Assembly: GCA_964624065.1 (NCBI GenBank)
Contig: CAZUWF010000041.1
Location: forward strand, 1-15,704
Source: UBA7960 sp964624065
GTDB taxonomy: Bacteria > Bacteroidota > Bacteroidia > Bacteroidales > UBA7960
Direction of reading: 5' to 3'
DNA: 15,704 bases
Of this stretch, positions 1 through 6,579 are shown piece after piece. The notes below the pieces were generated by a model. The model searched no databases and was not told the origin of the DNA. It was given only the letters and a program-made list of their open reading frames with translations. A program made the position numbers and the translations under genes. Each line of letters opens with the position of its first letter. Positions within the stretch are counted from its first letter, which is position 1.

Positions 1-118
1 AGTATTTTCAACCAATTGGTCTTACCAGTTTTTGTCATCGCAAAGTATATGTATATATGTTATGAAAATTTAACCAATCTGCCCGAAAGTCATTTTTAAG
101 GGCAAAAGTGGGTGGCAA

Positions 119-1150
119 CTAAGTAACGCTTTGGGCGGGGCTATTGTTTTGTTTCCTTGACCTTACCGCTACCAAAAGCCAAAGTCCGGCAGAAATGAAA
201 ATAATAGAAAGCATTTGCATTGCATGGGATATGTAAGCGTAGGATGTTGCGGATTCCTGACCAATGCCATAAAGTTTGGTCAGGGCGGCAATGGTTACGA
301 AGTGATAAGCCCCTATTCCTCCAGGCACGGGGGCAATAAACCCCAAACTGCCAATTGCAAGCAGTGTAATTCCGGCCGATGCACCAAGGTGCGTGGTTGA
401 CTCAATGGCAAGGAAAACAACGTAAACAACCATGAAATACAAAAACCAAATGAGGAATGTGTAAAATAGGAAAAGCAATTTGGCATCAGTTTTCCAAAGG
501 GTTTTTACCCCGGTAAACAGCCCTTCAATCTGGCTTTTTACCTTGCCCCAAAAGGTTCCTGATTCGCTAGTCTTTATTTTTTGGTTTATCATTGTTGCCA
601 GTAGTAATCCAAATGCTAAAAACATTATGCTTCCGCCAATTAAAAGAATTTTCGATGGAAGGTGATTTTCACTTCCTTGAACAACCAGGAGATCGAAAAG
701 AAAATCCTTCAGAAAGTGAAATTGAAACAGAAAGGTAAAAATAAGCAAGACAAATAGCGTAACCAGATCAAAAACCCGTTCGGCAATCATAGTCCCGGCA
801 AGCGAATTGAATGGAATTTTGCTCGACTTGCTCAAAACAGCGCATTTGGAAATCTCACCCATGCGTGGCACCAACATATTGGCAAGGTACCCAGACATAA
901 CCGCCCTAAAGGTTTCTGACTTTTTGGGCCTGTAACCTAGTGTCTGGATCAAAACTTTCCACCTGAGTGCTCGCGCATAATGGCTCAATATGGCCAATAC
1001 CGCAGCTACCAGTACCCAAAAATATTTGGCATGGGTAAATTCCCTTGATAATTTATTCAGATCCTGATCCTTGGTGATCCACCACAAAACAAGCAACCCC
1101 AGGACCAAGAACAAGGCAACTTTAAATAATCTTAAGTATTGTTTTGCCAA
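119..1150 (-). CDS. Flippase-like integral membrane protein (lysylphosphatidylglycerol synthase TM-domain family, YbhN/UPF0104-like)
   Basis: A 343-residue polytopic inner-membrane protein. Hydrophobic segments are visible near residues 8-25, 43-57, 127-147, 167-187, 225-248, 258-278 and 306-329. Family-typical motifs are present: RALRW (60-64) after the second segment, NMLVPRMGE (91-99), AERVFDL (123-129) and PVPGGIGAYH (274-283). Relatives are either the membrane part of MprF or stand-alone proteins thought to move lipids or lipid-linked sugars. There is no fused aminoacyl-transfer domain here, so the substrate is unknown. The start codon is TTG: the frame upstream reads back to a TAA without any ATG, and the next internal ATG lies deep in the conserved region. 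The gene is divergent from the glycogen-synthase-like gene, and a candidate promoter lies at 1195-1227. The family call is firm; the function is inference. Confidence 0.88.
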   Translation of the reverse strand: MAKQYLRLFKVALFLVLGLLVLWWITKDQDLNKLSREFTHAKYFWVLVAAVLAILSHYARALRWKVLIQTLGYRPKKSETFRAVMSGYLANMLVPRMGEISKCAVLSKSSKIPFNSLAGTMIAERVFDLVTLFVLLIFTFLFQFHFLKDFLFDLLVVQGSENHLPSKILLIGGSIMFLAFGLLLATMINQKIKTSESGTFWGKVKSQIEGLFTGVKTLWKTDAKLLFLFYTFLIWFLYFMVVYVVFLAIESTTHLGASAGITLLAIGSLGFIAPVPGGIGAYHFVTIAALTKLYGIGQESATSYAYISHAMQMLSIIFISAGLWLLVAVRSRKQNNSPAQSVT

Positions 1151-1192
1151 AACGACGCTTTTGTAGTTATTGATGATTTTTTAACTCATTTT

Positions 1193-1209
1193 ACCAAAAT
1201 TATTTTGGT
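1193..1209. repeat. Perfect 17-bp palindrome in the divergent promoter region (candidate operator)
   Basis: The sequence is ACCAAAAT-T-ATTTTGGT, two 8-base arms around a single central base with no mismatch. It covers the whole -7 element of the minus-strand promoter and ends 31 bases before the -33 element of the plus-strand promoter. A dimeric repressor bound here would block the flippase-like gene directly. The low sequence complexity (A/T plus GG/CC) means a chance origin is possible. Confidence 0.4.
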
Positions 1210-1227
1210 GAATCATAAAACGCCAAA
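1195..1227 (-). promoter_or_regulatory. Candidate Bacteroidota promoter for the flippase-like gene
   Basis: Read on the minus strand, TTTG (1227-1224) is followed after 21 bases by TAATTTTG (1202-1195). This fits the Bacteroidota -33/-7 consensus TTTG and TAnnTTTG with an allowed spacing. The transcript would start near 1189 and give a leader of about 40 nt before the TTG start at 1150. The -7 element lies inside a perfect palindrome (1193-1209). The assignment rests on motif matching only. Confidence 0.5.
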
Positions 1228-1240
1228 GCTATAATGAAAA

Positions 1241-1271
1241 TTTGATATGTCAGTATTTTTTTCTACCTTTG
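1241..1271 (+). promoter_or_regulatory. Bacteroidota promoter for the glycogen-synthase-like/DUF4270/glmS operon
   Basis: TTTG at 1241-1244, a 19-base spacer and TACCTTTG at 1264-1271 match the -33/-7 consensus exactly. The expected transcription start is near 1277, giving a leader of about 30 nt before the ATG at 1308. No comparable paired promoter is seen before the next two genes, so this one probably drives all three. Confidence 0.7.
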
Positions 1272-1307
1272 CAAATCCTTAGTGCGTAAATAATTACCAA
1301 CGAATAC

Positions 1308-2126
1308 ATGGAAAAGCCAAAGGTTCTTTTTGTCCAGCAAGAAATTTACCCTTATTCGAAAGAATCCCAAATGGCTCTAATTGGAAGGCACCTTCCTCAG
1401 GGAGTCCAGGAAAGGGGAAAAGAAATCAGGACTTTCATGCCCAAGTTTGGAATAATCAACGAACGACGCAACCAGCTTCACGAAGTGATTAGGCTTTCGG
1501 GTATGAACATTGTTATCAACGAAACCGATCACCAACTAATTCTTAAGGTTGCTTCCATCCAATCTGCAAGGATGCAGGTTTACTTCATTGATAATGATGA
1601 CTTCTTTAAAAGAAAGTGCTGTGTTAAGGATAAAAACGGTATGATGGCTCCCGACAACGACGAGCGTGCCATATTGTTTACAAGAGGGGTTGTAGAAACA
1701 GTAAAAAAACTAGGGTGGGCTCCCAGCATTGTTCACTGCAGCGGGTGGTTTACTTGCCTAATGCCGTTTTACATCAAGGTCGCCCTAAAGGACAATCCTT
1801 TGTTTTCTGACACCAAGGTGGTTTATTCCATTTATAATGATGGGTTTTCTGGCATGCTTAATCCTGACCTTCCCAAAAAACTAAAAACCAAGAATTTGCG
1901 TTCCGAAGCTTTGGCTTGCTTTAAAGATCCAACCTTTTTCAACCTCACCAAGGCAGCCATCCAATATTCAGATGGAATAATTATTGGTCAAGAAAAAATT
2001 GATCCGGAGGTTGAGAAATTGGCTCGCCAAAGCGGCAAGGCACTCCTTGAGTACCAACCAATGGAGACCTACATTGATGCCTTTAACGTTTTTTATGATG
2101 CCTTGCTTGGCAACGAAACGAAGTAA
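1308..2126 (+). CDS. Stand-alone N-terminal half of glycogen/starch synthase (GT5 catalytic-domain family), probably not a complete glycosyltransferase
   Basis: A 272-residue cytosolic protein that aligns only with the N-terminal Rossmann lobe of GlgA-type glycogen synthases. It opens with KVLFVQQEIYPYSKES (5-20), the position where GlgA has its K-x-G-G-L ADP-glucose loop, but no KxGGL is present. Around residues 137-155, WAPSIVHCSGWFTCLMPFY corresponds to the PDVVHAHDWHT region of GlgA with the aspartate lost. The C-terminal nucleotide-sugar-binding lobe with its conserved glutamates is absent: the protein stops at a normal TAA and no remnant follows. Very conserved-looking stretches (MPKFGIINERRNQLHEVIRL, 44-63, and ARMQVYFIDNDDFF, 87-100) are typical of the short Bacteroidota homologues I know, so this looks like a preserved family and not a fresh truncation. 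It is commonly annotated as glycogen synthase; catalysis is doubtful. It is first gene of a probable operon with DUF4270 and glmS. Confidence 0.85.
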   Translation: MEKPKVLFVQQEIYPYSKESQMALIGRHLPQGVQERGKEIRTFMPKFGIINERRNQLHEVIRLSGMNIVINETDHQLILKVASIQSARMQVYFIDNDDFFKRKCCVKDKNGMMAPDNDERAILFTRGVVETVKKLGWAPSIVHCSGWFTCLMPFYIKVALKDNPLFSDTKVVYSIYNDGFSGMLNPDLPKKLKTKNLRSEALACFKDPTFFNLTKAAIQYSDGIIIGQEKIDPEVEKLARQSGKALLEYQPMETYIDAFNVFYDALLGNETK

Positions 2127-2147
2127 ACAGAATAATTTGTAATAATT

Positions 2148-3569
2148 TTGCGTTTCGATTTCGTGTTCAATTTTCTCAAACCAAAGCCTATTTTGAAAAC
2201 TTCAAAACCAGTTTCTGCCTTAATAAAAGTTTTAAGCTCCTTTGTTAAATCCATTCTTGGATTAACCTTTTTGTTGAGTTTGCAGTATTGCAAGGAACCC
2301 TCCGAGATTGGACTTGATTTAATTGATAATCAGGCCGGCTTTAACACTACCGATACTATCACGCTGTGGGCTTACAGTGAGCGGGACGACAGCATACCCA
2401 CCAGCCTTGTATCGCAGCATCTGCTTGGCCAAATGATCGATCCGGTATTTGGCAAGGTGCGAGCAACAATATTTTCCCAATTCAGCCTGCCACCAAGTGC
2501 CTATGGCGATATTAAGTGGGGAAAAAACCCAGCTCTCGACTCAGTTTTACTTGTGCTGGCCTACAGCCCGAAAATTGGTGCCGACGACGATAGCACAATG
2601 TATTACGGAAACCTTGAAGTTTTGAAAACTCTAAGGGTGTACGAATTGTCACAATCACTTCCAAACAAGGATACTATTTACAGCAATCAGCAGATTCCCG
2701 GCAGCCATACCCTTGTTGGCCAGCGCGTGTTCGTTCCGGCCCCTTACCAGAGAATCCCCTTTGGAAAGGATACCTTGGCTTACCTTAGTATTAGACTCAA
2801 TGACAGTTTTGGCCAAAAATTCATTAACGCCGATTCAATAAACTACACCAACTGGATTAGATTCCATAATTTTTTCAAGGGTTTGAAGGTGGGTGTTCAA
2901 GACAATTTTTTGTCGGGAGGTTCCATTCTGAACTTCAACATCCATGATATGAACACAGGGTTGATCGTTTACTACAAGTCTGGCGAGGGTGATGAAAGGA
3001 AGCAAACCCAGAGATCTTTTACTATTGATGGGTTTTCGAGGCGATACACCCATGTTGAATTTGATTACCAGACCTGCCACCCTGTTCTAGCCACCCAACT
3101 CAATGCTCCAACCCAAAGAAACGACAGCTTGCTGTTTGCCAGTTCCTTGGGTGGGCTAAGGGTTAGGCTTCGAATGCCCCACATCGATAAACTTGGAGCT
3201 TTTTCAAATGTCGTCATCAACCAAGCAAGGTTAATCATTCCGGTTGACAAGAATTTCATAGGGGGAAAGGAGTTTCATGCTGCCCGGGAATTGATATTGC
3301 TTAAGAGAAACAAAGATGGAAAGGTTGTTTCGATACGCGATCAAGAATTGAGTGCCTCTATGTTTGGCGGCAAATACAACAGCAAGGACAACCAGTACGA
3401 GTTCAACATCACCCAGCATCTTCAACAGGTTCTAGACGGTAAGACGGATAACGACGATTTGTTGTTATTTATAAGGGGATCGTCAGAAAATGCTGAGAGG
3501 GTAGTGCTTCGCGGGCCTGGCAGGCACAAGAACCCTATGCGGGTAAGCATTCGATATACCACTTTTTAG
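2148..3569 (+). CDS. DUF4270 family protein, probably exported to the envelope
   Basis: The coordinates give the longest open frame (473 residues from a TTG codon). There is no in-frame ATG near the beginning. A TTG at 2193 (residue 16) would give an N-terminus with lysines followed by a hydrophobic stretch ending LTFLLSLQYCKEPSEIGLD, which looks like an export signal, and I think it is the likelier start. Cys48 could be a lipidation site, but the residue before it is Tyr, not the usual Gly/Ala/Ser, so lipoprotein status is uncertain. The EIGLDLI segment just after the cysteine, the GQMIDPVFGKVRATIFSQF block (residues about 88-106) and the C-terminal RNPMRVSIRY-like end are characteristic of DUF4270, a Bacteroidota envelope family of unknown function. 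It sits between the glycogen-synthase-like gene and glmS. Confidence 0.85.
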   Translation: MRFDFVFNFLKPKPILKTSKPVSALIKVLSSFVKSILGLTFLLSLQYCKEPSEIGLDLIDNQAGFNTTDTITLWAYSERDDSIPTSLVSQHLLGQMIDPVFGKVRATIFSQFSLPPSAYGDIKWGKNPALDSVLLVLAYSPKIGADDDSTMYYGNLEVLKTLRVYELSQSLPNKDTIYSNQQIPGSHTLVGQRVFVPAPYQRIPFGKDTLAYLSIRLNDSFGQKFINADSINYTNWIRFHNFFKGLKVGVQDNFLSGGSILNFNIHDMNTGLIVYYKSGEGDERKQTQRSFTIDGFSRRYTHVEFDYQTCHPVLATQLNAPTQRNDSLLFASSLGGLRVRLRMPHIDKLGAFSNVVINQARLIIPVDKNFIGGKEFHAARELILLKRNKDGKVVSIRDQELSASMFGGKYNSKDNQYEFNITQHLQQVLDGKTDNDDLLLFIRGSSENAERVVLRGPGRHKNPMRVSIRYTTF

Positions 3570-3598
3570 TTTTTAGAAATTACATTAAGTTCTGACTT

Positions 3599-5437
3599 AT
3601 GTGCGGAATTATAGGATACTTGGGTCCCAAGCGGGCCTTTCCTATTATTATAAAGGGTCTAAAAAGGCTCGAATACCGGGGTTATGACAGTGCCGGTTTG
3701 GTTTTGTTGGACAAGACATTACACTTACACAAAACCAAGGGCAAGGTAACTGACCTTGAAAGTCTTGTAGAAGGCAGCCAACTTGAAGGTACTGTGGGAA
3801 TTGGACACACCCGATGGGCAACCCACGGCGAACCCAACGATGTAAATGCACACCCGCATTTCAGCCAAAGCCGCAAGTTGTCGATCATCCATAACGGGAT
3901 AATTGAAAACTACCTGCCTTTAAAGTCTGAATTGATGAATAGGGGCTACGAATTTCAGAGTGAGACAGATACCGAGGTTTTGGTGCACCTTATAGAAGAC
4001 ATTCAGGCCCAAGAAAAAGTAGATTTGTTTGAGGCCATACGTGTGGCCATGAACCAAGTTGTGGGAGCATACGCAATTGTAGTTATTAGCGAGGCCTACC
4101 CCGACAACTTGTTTTTGGCAAGGAAGGGCAGCCCACTTGTAATTGGCATTGGCGAAGGGGAGTTCTTCGTTGCCTCAGACGCTTCTCCAATTGTTGAATA
4201 CACCTCCAACGTGGTTTACCTCGATGATGAGGAGGTAGCGATAATCTCCCGAGATGGCAATCTTAAAATCAAGACTATACGCAACCACGAAAAAACACCT
4301 TACATTCAAAAATTGGAGTTTAAGCTTGCCGAAATTGAAAAAGGAGGCTTCCCTCACTTCATGATGAAAGAGATTTTCGAGCAACCCAGAAGCATTGCCG
4401 ACAGTATGCGCGGCAGACTTAAGTTCGAGACCGGAGAGGTGAAGCTGGGTGGAATTATTGACTACGAGCAAAAGATTCTCAATGCCCGTCGAATTGTTAT
4501 TATTGCTTGCGGCACTTCGTGGCACGCAGGACTCGTTGGCGAGTATCTTTTTGAAGACTTGGCCAGAATACCGGTTGAGGTTGAGTACGCCTCCGAGTTC
4601 AGGTATCGCAATCCTGTAATCTATGAGGATGACCTTGTTATTGCAATAAGCCAATCTGGCGAAACTGCCGACACCCTGGCTGCCATAGGCTTGGCAAAAT
4701 CAAAGGGTGCAACAATTTTTGGGATATGTAACGTGGTGGGTTCTTCAATTGCACGGGCAACCCATGCAGGGTCTTACACCCACGCTGGACCCGAAATTGG
4801 TGTTGCGAGCACCAAGGCGTTTACGGCTCAGGTTACAGTGCTAACGCTTATGGCCCTTTACATCGCCGAACGCAAGGGTACCATTTCTACCCTAAGATAC
4901 ATGGCTTTGGTAAACGAAATGGAGGATATCCCAAACAAGGTTCAGGAGGTGCTTGCGTTGAATCCACAAATGATTGAACTGGCGGAAAAATTTAAACATT
5001 CCAGGAACTTCTTGTACTTGGGCAGAGGTTACAATTTTCCAATAGCCCTCGAAGGAGCATTGAAGCTTAAGGAGATTTCATACATACATGCGGAGGGATA
5101 TCCTGCCGCAGAAATGAAGCACGGCCCGATAGCGCTGATAGATGAAGAGATGCCTGTGGTGGTTATTGCCACAAAGAAGGGAGCCTACGAAAAGGTATTG
5201 AGCAACATACAGGAGGTTAGGGCACGTAAGGGGATAGTTATAGCAATAGTTTCGAAAGGAGATACCGACGTGCGTAACATCGCCGACCATATTGTCGAAA
5301 TACCGGAAACTGATGAAATTTTCGTGCCTTTGGTAGCCACGGTTCCCCTGCAATTGCTTGCATACCATATTGCTGTTTCAAGGGGCTGCAACGTTGACCA
5401 ACCCAGGAATCTTGCAAAATCCGTAACCGTCGAATAA
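3599..5437 (+). CDS. glmS: Glutamine--fructose-6-phosphate aminotransferase (isomerizing)
   Basis: GlmS converts fructose-6-phosphate and glutamine to glucosamine-6-phosphate and glutamate, the first committed step towards UDP-GlcNAc for peptidoglycan and LPS, in the cytosol. The 612-residue length is normal. The N-terminal glutaminase domain begins MCGIIGYLG, so Cys2 becomes the N-terminal nucleophile after Met removal. HTRWATHG (70-77) and HNGIIENY (98-105) bind glutamine. The first SIS domain shows CGTSWHAG (304-311), SQSGETADT (351-359) and GVASTKAFTAQ (401-411). The second holds the isomerase segment EGALKLKEISYIHAEG (485-500) and EMKHGP (505-510). The protein ends with the conserved NLAKSVTVE. 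Every key motif is intact. It follows DUF4270 by 29 bases without a visible promoter, so it is probably cotranscribed. No glmS ribozyme is possible in so short a leader. Confidence 0.98.
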   Translation: MCGIIGYLGPKRAFPIIIKGLKRLEYRGYDSAGLVLLDKTLHLHKTKGKVTDLESLVEGSQLEGTVGIGHTRWATHGEPNDVNAHPHFSQSRKLSIIHNGIIENYLPLKSELMNRGYEFQSETDTEVLVHLIEDIQAQEKVDLFEAIRVAMNQVVGAYAIVVISEAYPDNLFLARKGSPLVIGIGEGEFFVASDASPIVEYTSNVVYLDDEEVAIISRDGNLKIKTIRNHEKTPYIQKLEFKLAEIEKGGFPHFMMKEIFEQPRSIADSMRGRLKFETGEVKLGGIIDYEQKILNARRIVIIACGTSWHAGLVGEYLFEDLARIPVEVEYASEFRYRNPVIYEDDLVIAISQSGETADTLAAIGLAKSKGATIFGICNVVGSSIARATHAGSYTHAGPEIGVASTKAFTAQVTVLTLMALYIAERKGTISTLRYMALVNEMEDIPNKVQEVLALNPQMIELAEKFKHSRNFLYLGRGYNFPIALEGALKLKEISYIHAEGYPAAEMKHGPIALIDEEMPVVVIATKKGAYEKVLSNIQEVRARKGIVIAIVSKGDTDVRNIADHIVEIPETDEIFVPLVATVPLQLLAYHIAVSRGCNVDQPRNLAKSVTVE

Positions 5438-5441
5438 AAAA

Positions 5442-5473
5442 TTTGCGAGAGCCAGCGGCAGTAACTATCTTTG
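5442..5473 (+). promoter_or_regulatory. Bacteroidota promoter for the PfkB-family kinase gene
   Basis: TTTG at 5442-5445, a 20-base spacer and TATCTTTG at 5466-5473 fit the consensus. The -33 element begins only five bases after the glmS stop codon. Transcription would start near 5479, giving a leader of about 17 nt before the ATG at 5496. The kinase can therefore be transcribed independently of glmS even though the genes are close. No terminator hairpin separates them. Confidence 0.6.
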
Positions 5474-5495
5474 CCCGTAAATATTTTTTTTCACA

Positions 5496-6419
5496 ATGAG
5501 TTTGTTAATTGTAGGAACCGTGGCCTTCGACCAGGTTGAAACCCCGGCTGGGAACAGCGGGTTCATACTCGGGGGGGCAGCAACATACATTGGCCTTGCC
5601 TCAAGCCTTATTGCCCAGCACGTCAGTATCGTTTCGGTGGTGGGCGAAGATTTCCCAGATGAGTACTTAAAATTATTCAGGAACAGGAAAATCAACATCC
5701 AGGGATTGAAGGTTATCAGTGGCGGAAAGACATTTTTTTGGGCAGGTAGGTACCATGCCGATATGAACTGTCGCCAAACCTTGGTAACCGACCTCAATGT
5801 GTTGGCGGGATTTGACCCCGTGGTACCCGAACCTGCCAGAAACAGCAAGTTCGTAATGCTGGGCAACCTGACCCCCGCCATTCAAAAAAAGGTTTTGATG
5901 CAAATGGCTGAAAGGCCCAAATTCATTGCAATGGATACAATGAATTTTTGGATGGATTCGGCTTGGGACGAGTTGATGGAAGTAGTCAAAATGGTTGACC
6001 TCCTTACAATAAATGAGGAAGAAGCACGGCAACTCTCCGGTGAACTGCAGATGGTAAAGGCGGCCAAGAAAATCTTGAAAATGGGTCCCAAATTCTTGAT
6101 AATAAAAAGGGGCGAATACGGCGCCCTGTTATTTGCCACCGACAAGGTATTCTTCTGTCCCGCCGTACCACTCGAAAACGTGATCGACCCAACGGGTGCC
6201 GGTGACACTTTTGCCGGAGGATTTATGGGTTACCTTGCAAAAGCCGACAACATAGCATTCGAAACCATAAAAACTGCGCTCGCTTACGGCGCGGTTATGG
6301 CAAGCTTCACTGTGGAAAATTTTGGAACCAAGAGGCTTTTGGAAATTACCGCTGACGATATCAACGCCAGGATGAAGCATTTTCAGGAACTTTCAAGCTT
6401 TCAGGTAGACCTGCTTTAA
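5496..6419 (+). CDS. PfkB-family (ribokinase-like) sugar kinase, substrate unknown
   Basis: A 307-residue cytosolic kinase of the PfkB/ribokinase fold. The N-terminus MSLLIVGTVAFDQVETP is the usual first strand and substrate-contact region. FILGGAATYIGLAS (23-36) is the first PfkB signature, with Tyr where many members have Asn. The second signature, DPTGAGDTFAGGF (231-243), contains the GAGD anion hole and the catalytic base Asp237. TINEEEARQL (171-180) is the conserved N-x-x-E metal/phosphate region, and IIKRGEYGALL (202-212) precedes the nucleotide pocket. These features predict ATP-dependent phosphorylation of a sugar or nucleoside, but nothing visible fixes the substrate; ribose, fructose-6-phosphate, adenosine and aminosugars all remain possible. 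It has its own promoter after glmS. The active site looks intact. Confidence 0.9.
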   Translation: MSLLIVGTVAFDQVETPAGNSGFILGGAATYIGLASSLIAQHVSIVSVVGEDFPDEYLKLFRNRKINIQGLKVISGGKTFFWAGRYHADMNCRQTLVTDLNVLAGFDPVVPEPARNSKFVMLGNLTPAIQKKVLMQMAERPKFIAMDTMNFWMDSAWDELMEVVKMVDLLTINEEEARQLSGELQMVKAAKKILKMGPKFLIIKRGEYGALLFATDKVFFCPAVPLENVIDPTGAGDTFAGGFMGYLAKADNIAFETIKTALAYGAVMASFTVENFGTKRLLEITADDINARMKHFQELSSFQVDLL

Positions 6420-6466
6420 CCTGAAATCAAAAAATCATTTTTTAAATCTAATTAGTTGTTTTTTTG

Positions 6467-6496
6467 TACCTTTACCGACTTTTGCAGAAGTCCGGT
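6467..6496 (+). promoter_or_regulatory. Candidate -7 element and leader hairpin upstream of the EF-G paralogue
   Basis: TACCTTTA (6467-6474) differs from TAnnTTTG at the last base. No TTTG lies at the right distance upstream, only T-rich sequence. Immediately after it, ACCGACTT (6474-6481) can pair with AAGTCCGGT (6488-6496), giving eight pairs with one bulged C and the loop TTGCAG. The hairpin would lie at the predicted transcript 5' end, about 85 bases before the ATG at 6580. The rest of the 160-base gap (6420-6579) is A/T-rich with nothing else recognisable. Confidence 0.3.
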
Positions 6497-6579
6497 GTTT
6501 TTTGAGAGTTGGGGTGGGTGAAGTTATTTTTATTCTAAAATTTACCGTTTTTTCAAAATATTAACCTGTTGTTGAAATC

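Noticed and set aside
11..20. 10-bp perfect palindrome ACCAATTGGT
   Set aside because: Short palindromes of this kind are common by chance, and no promoter or gene start is clearly tied to it.
1..38. Minus-strand ATG at 38 opening a frame (MTKTGKTNWLKI) that runs off the window edge
   Set aside because: Only twelve codons are visible. A TATACTTTG-like box lies directly before the ATG but does not match TAnnTTTG properly. There is not enough to call a gene.
3570..3598. glmS ribozyme or riboswitch
   Set aside because: Only 29 bases separate DUF4270 from glmS, far too few, and no ribozyme-like pairing is present.
4175..4654. 159-codon minus-strand open frame inside glmS
   Set aside because: It lies antisense within a strongly conserved GlmS coding region, and its product has low-complexity composition with no recognisable motif. 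It is a shadow frame.
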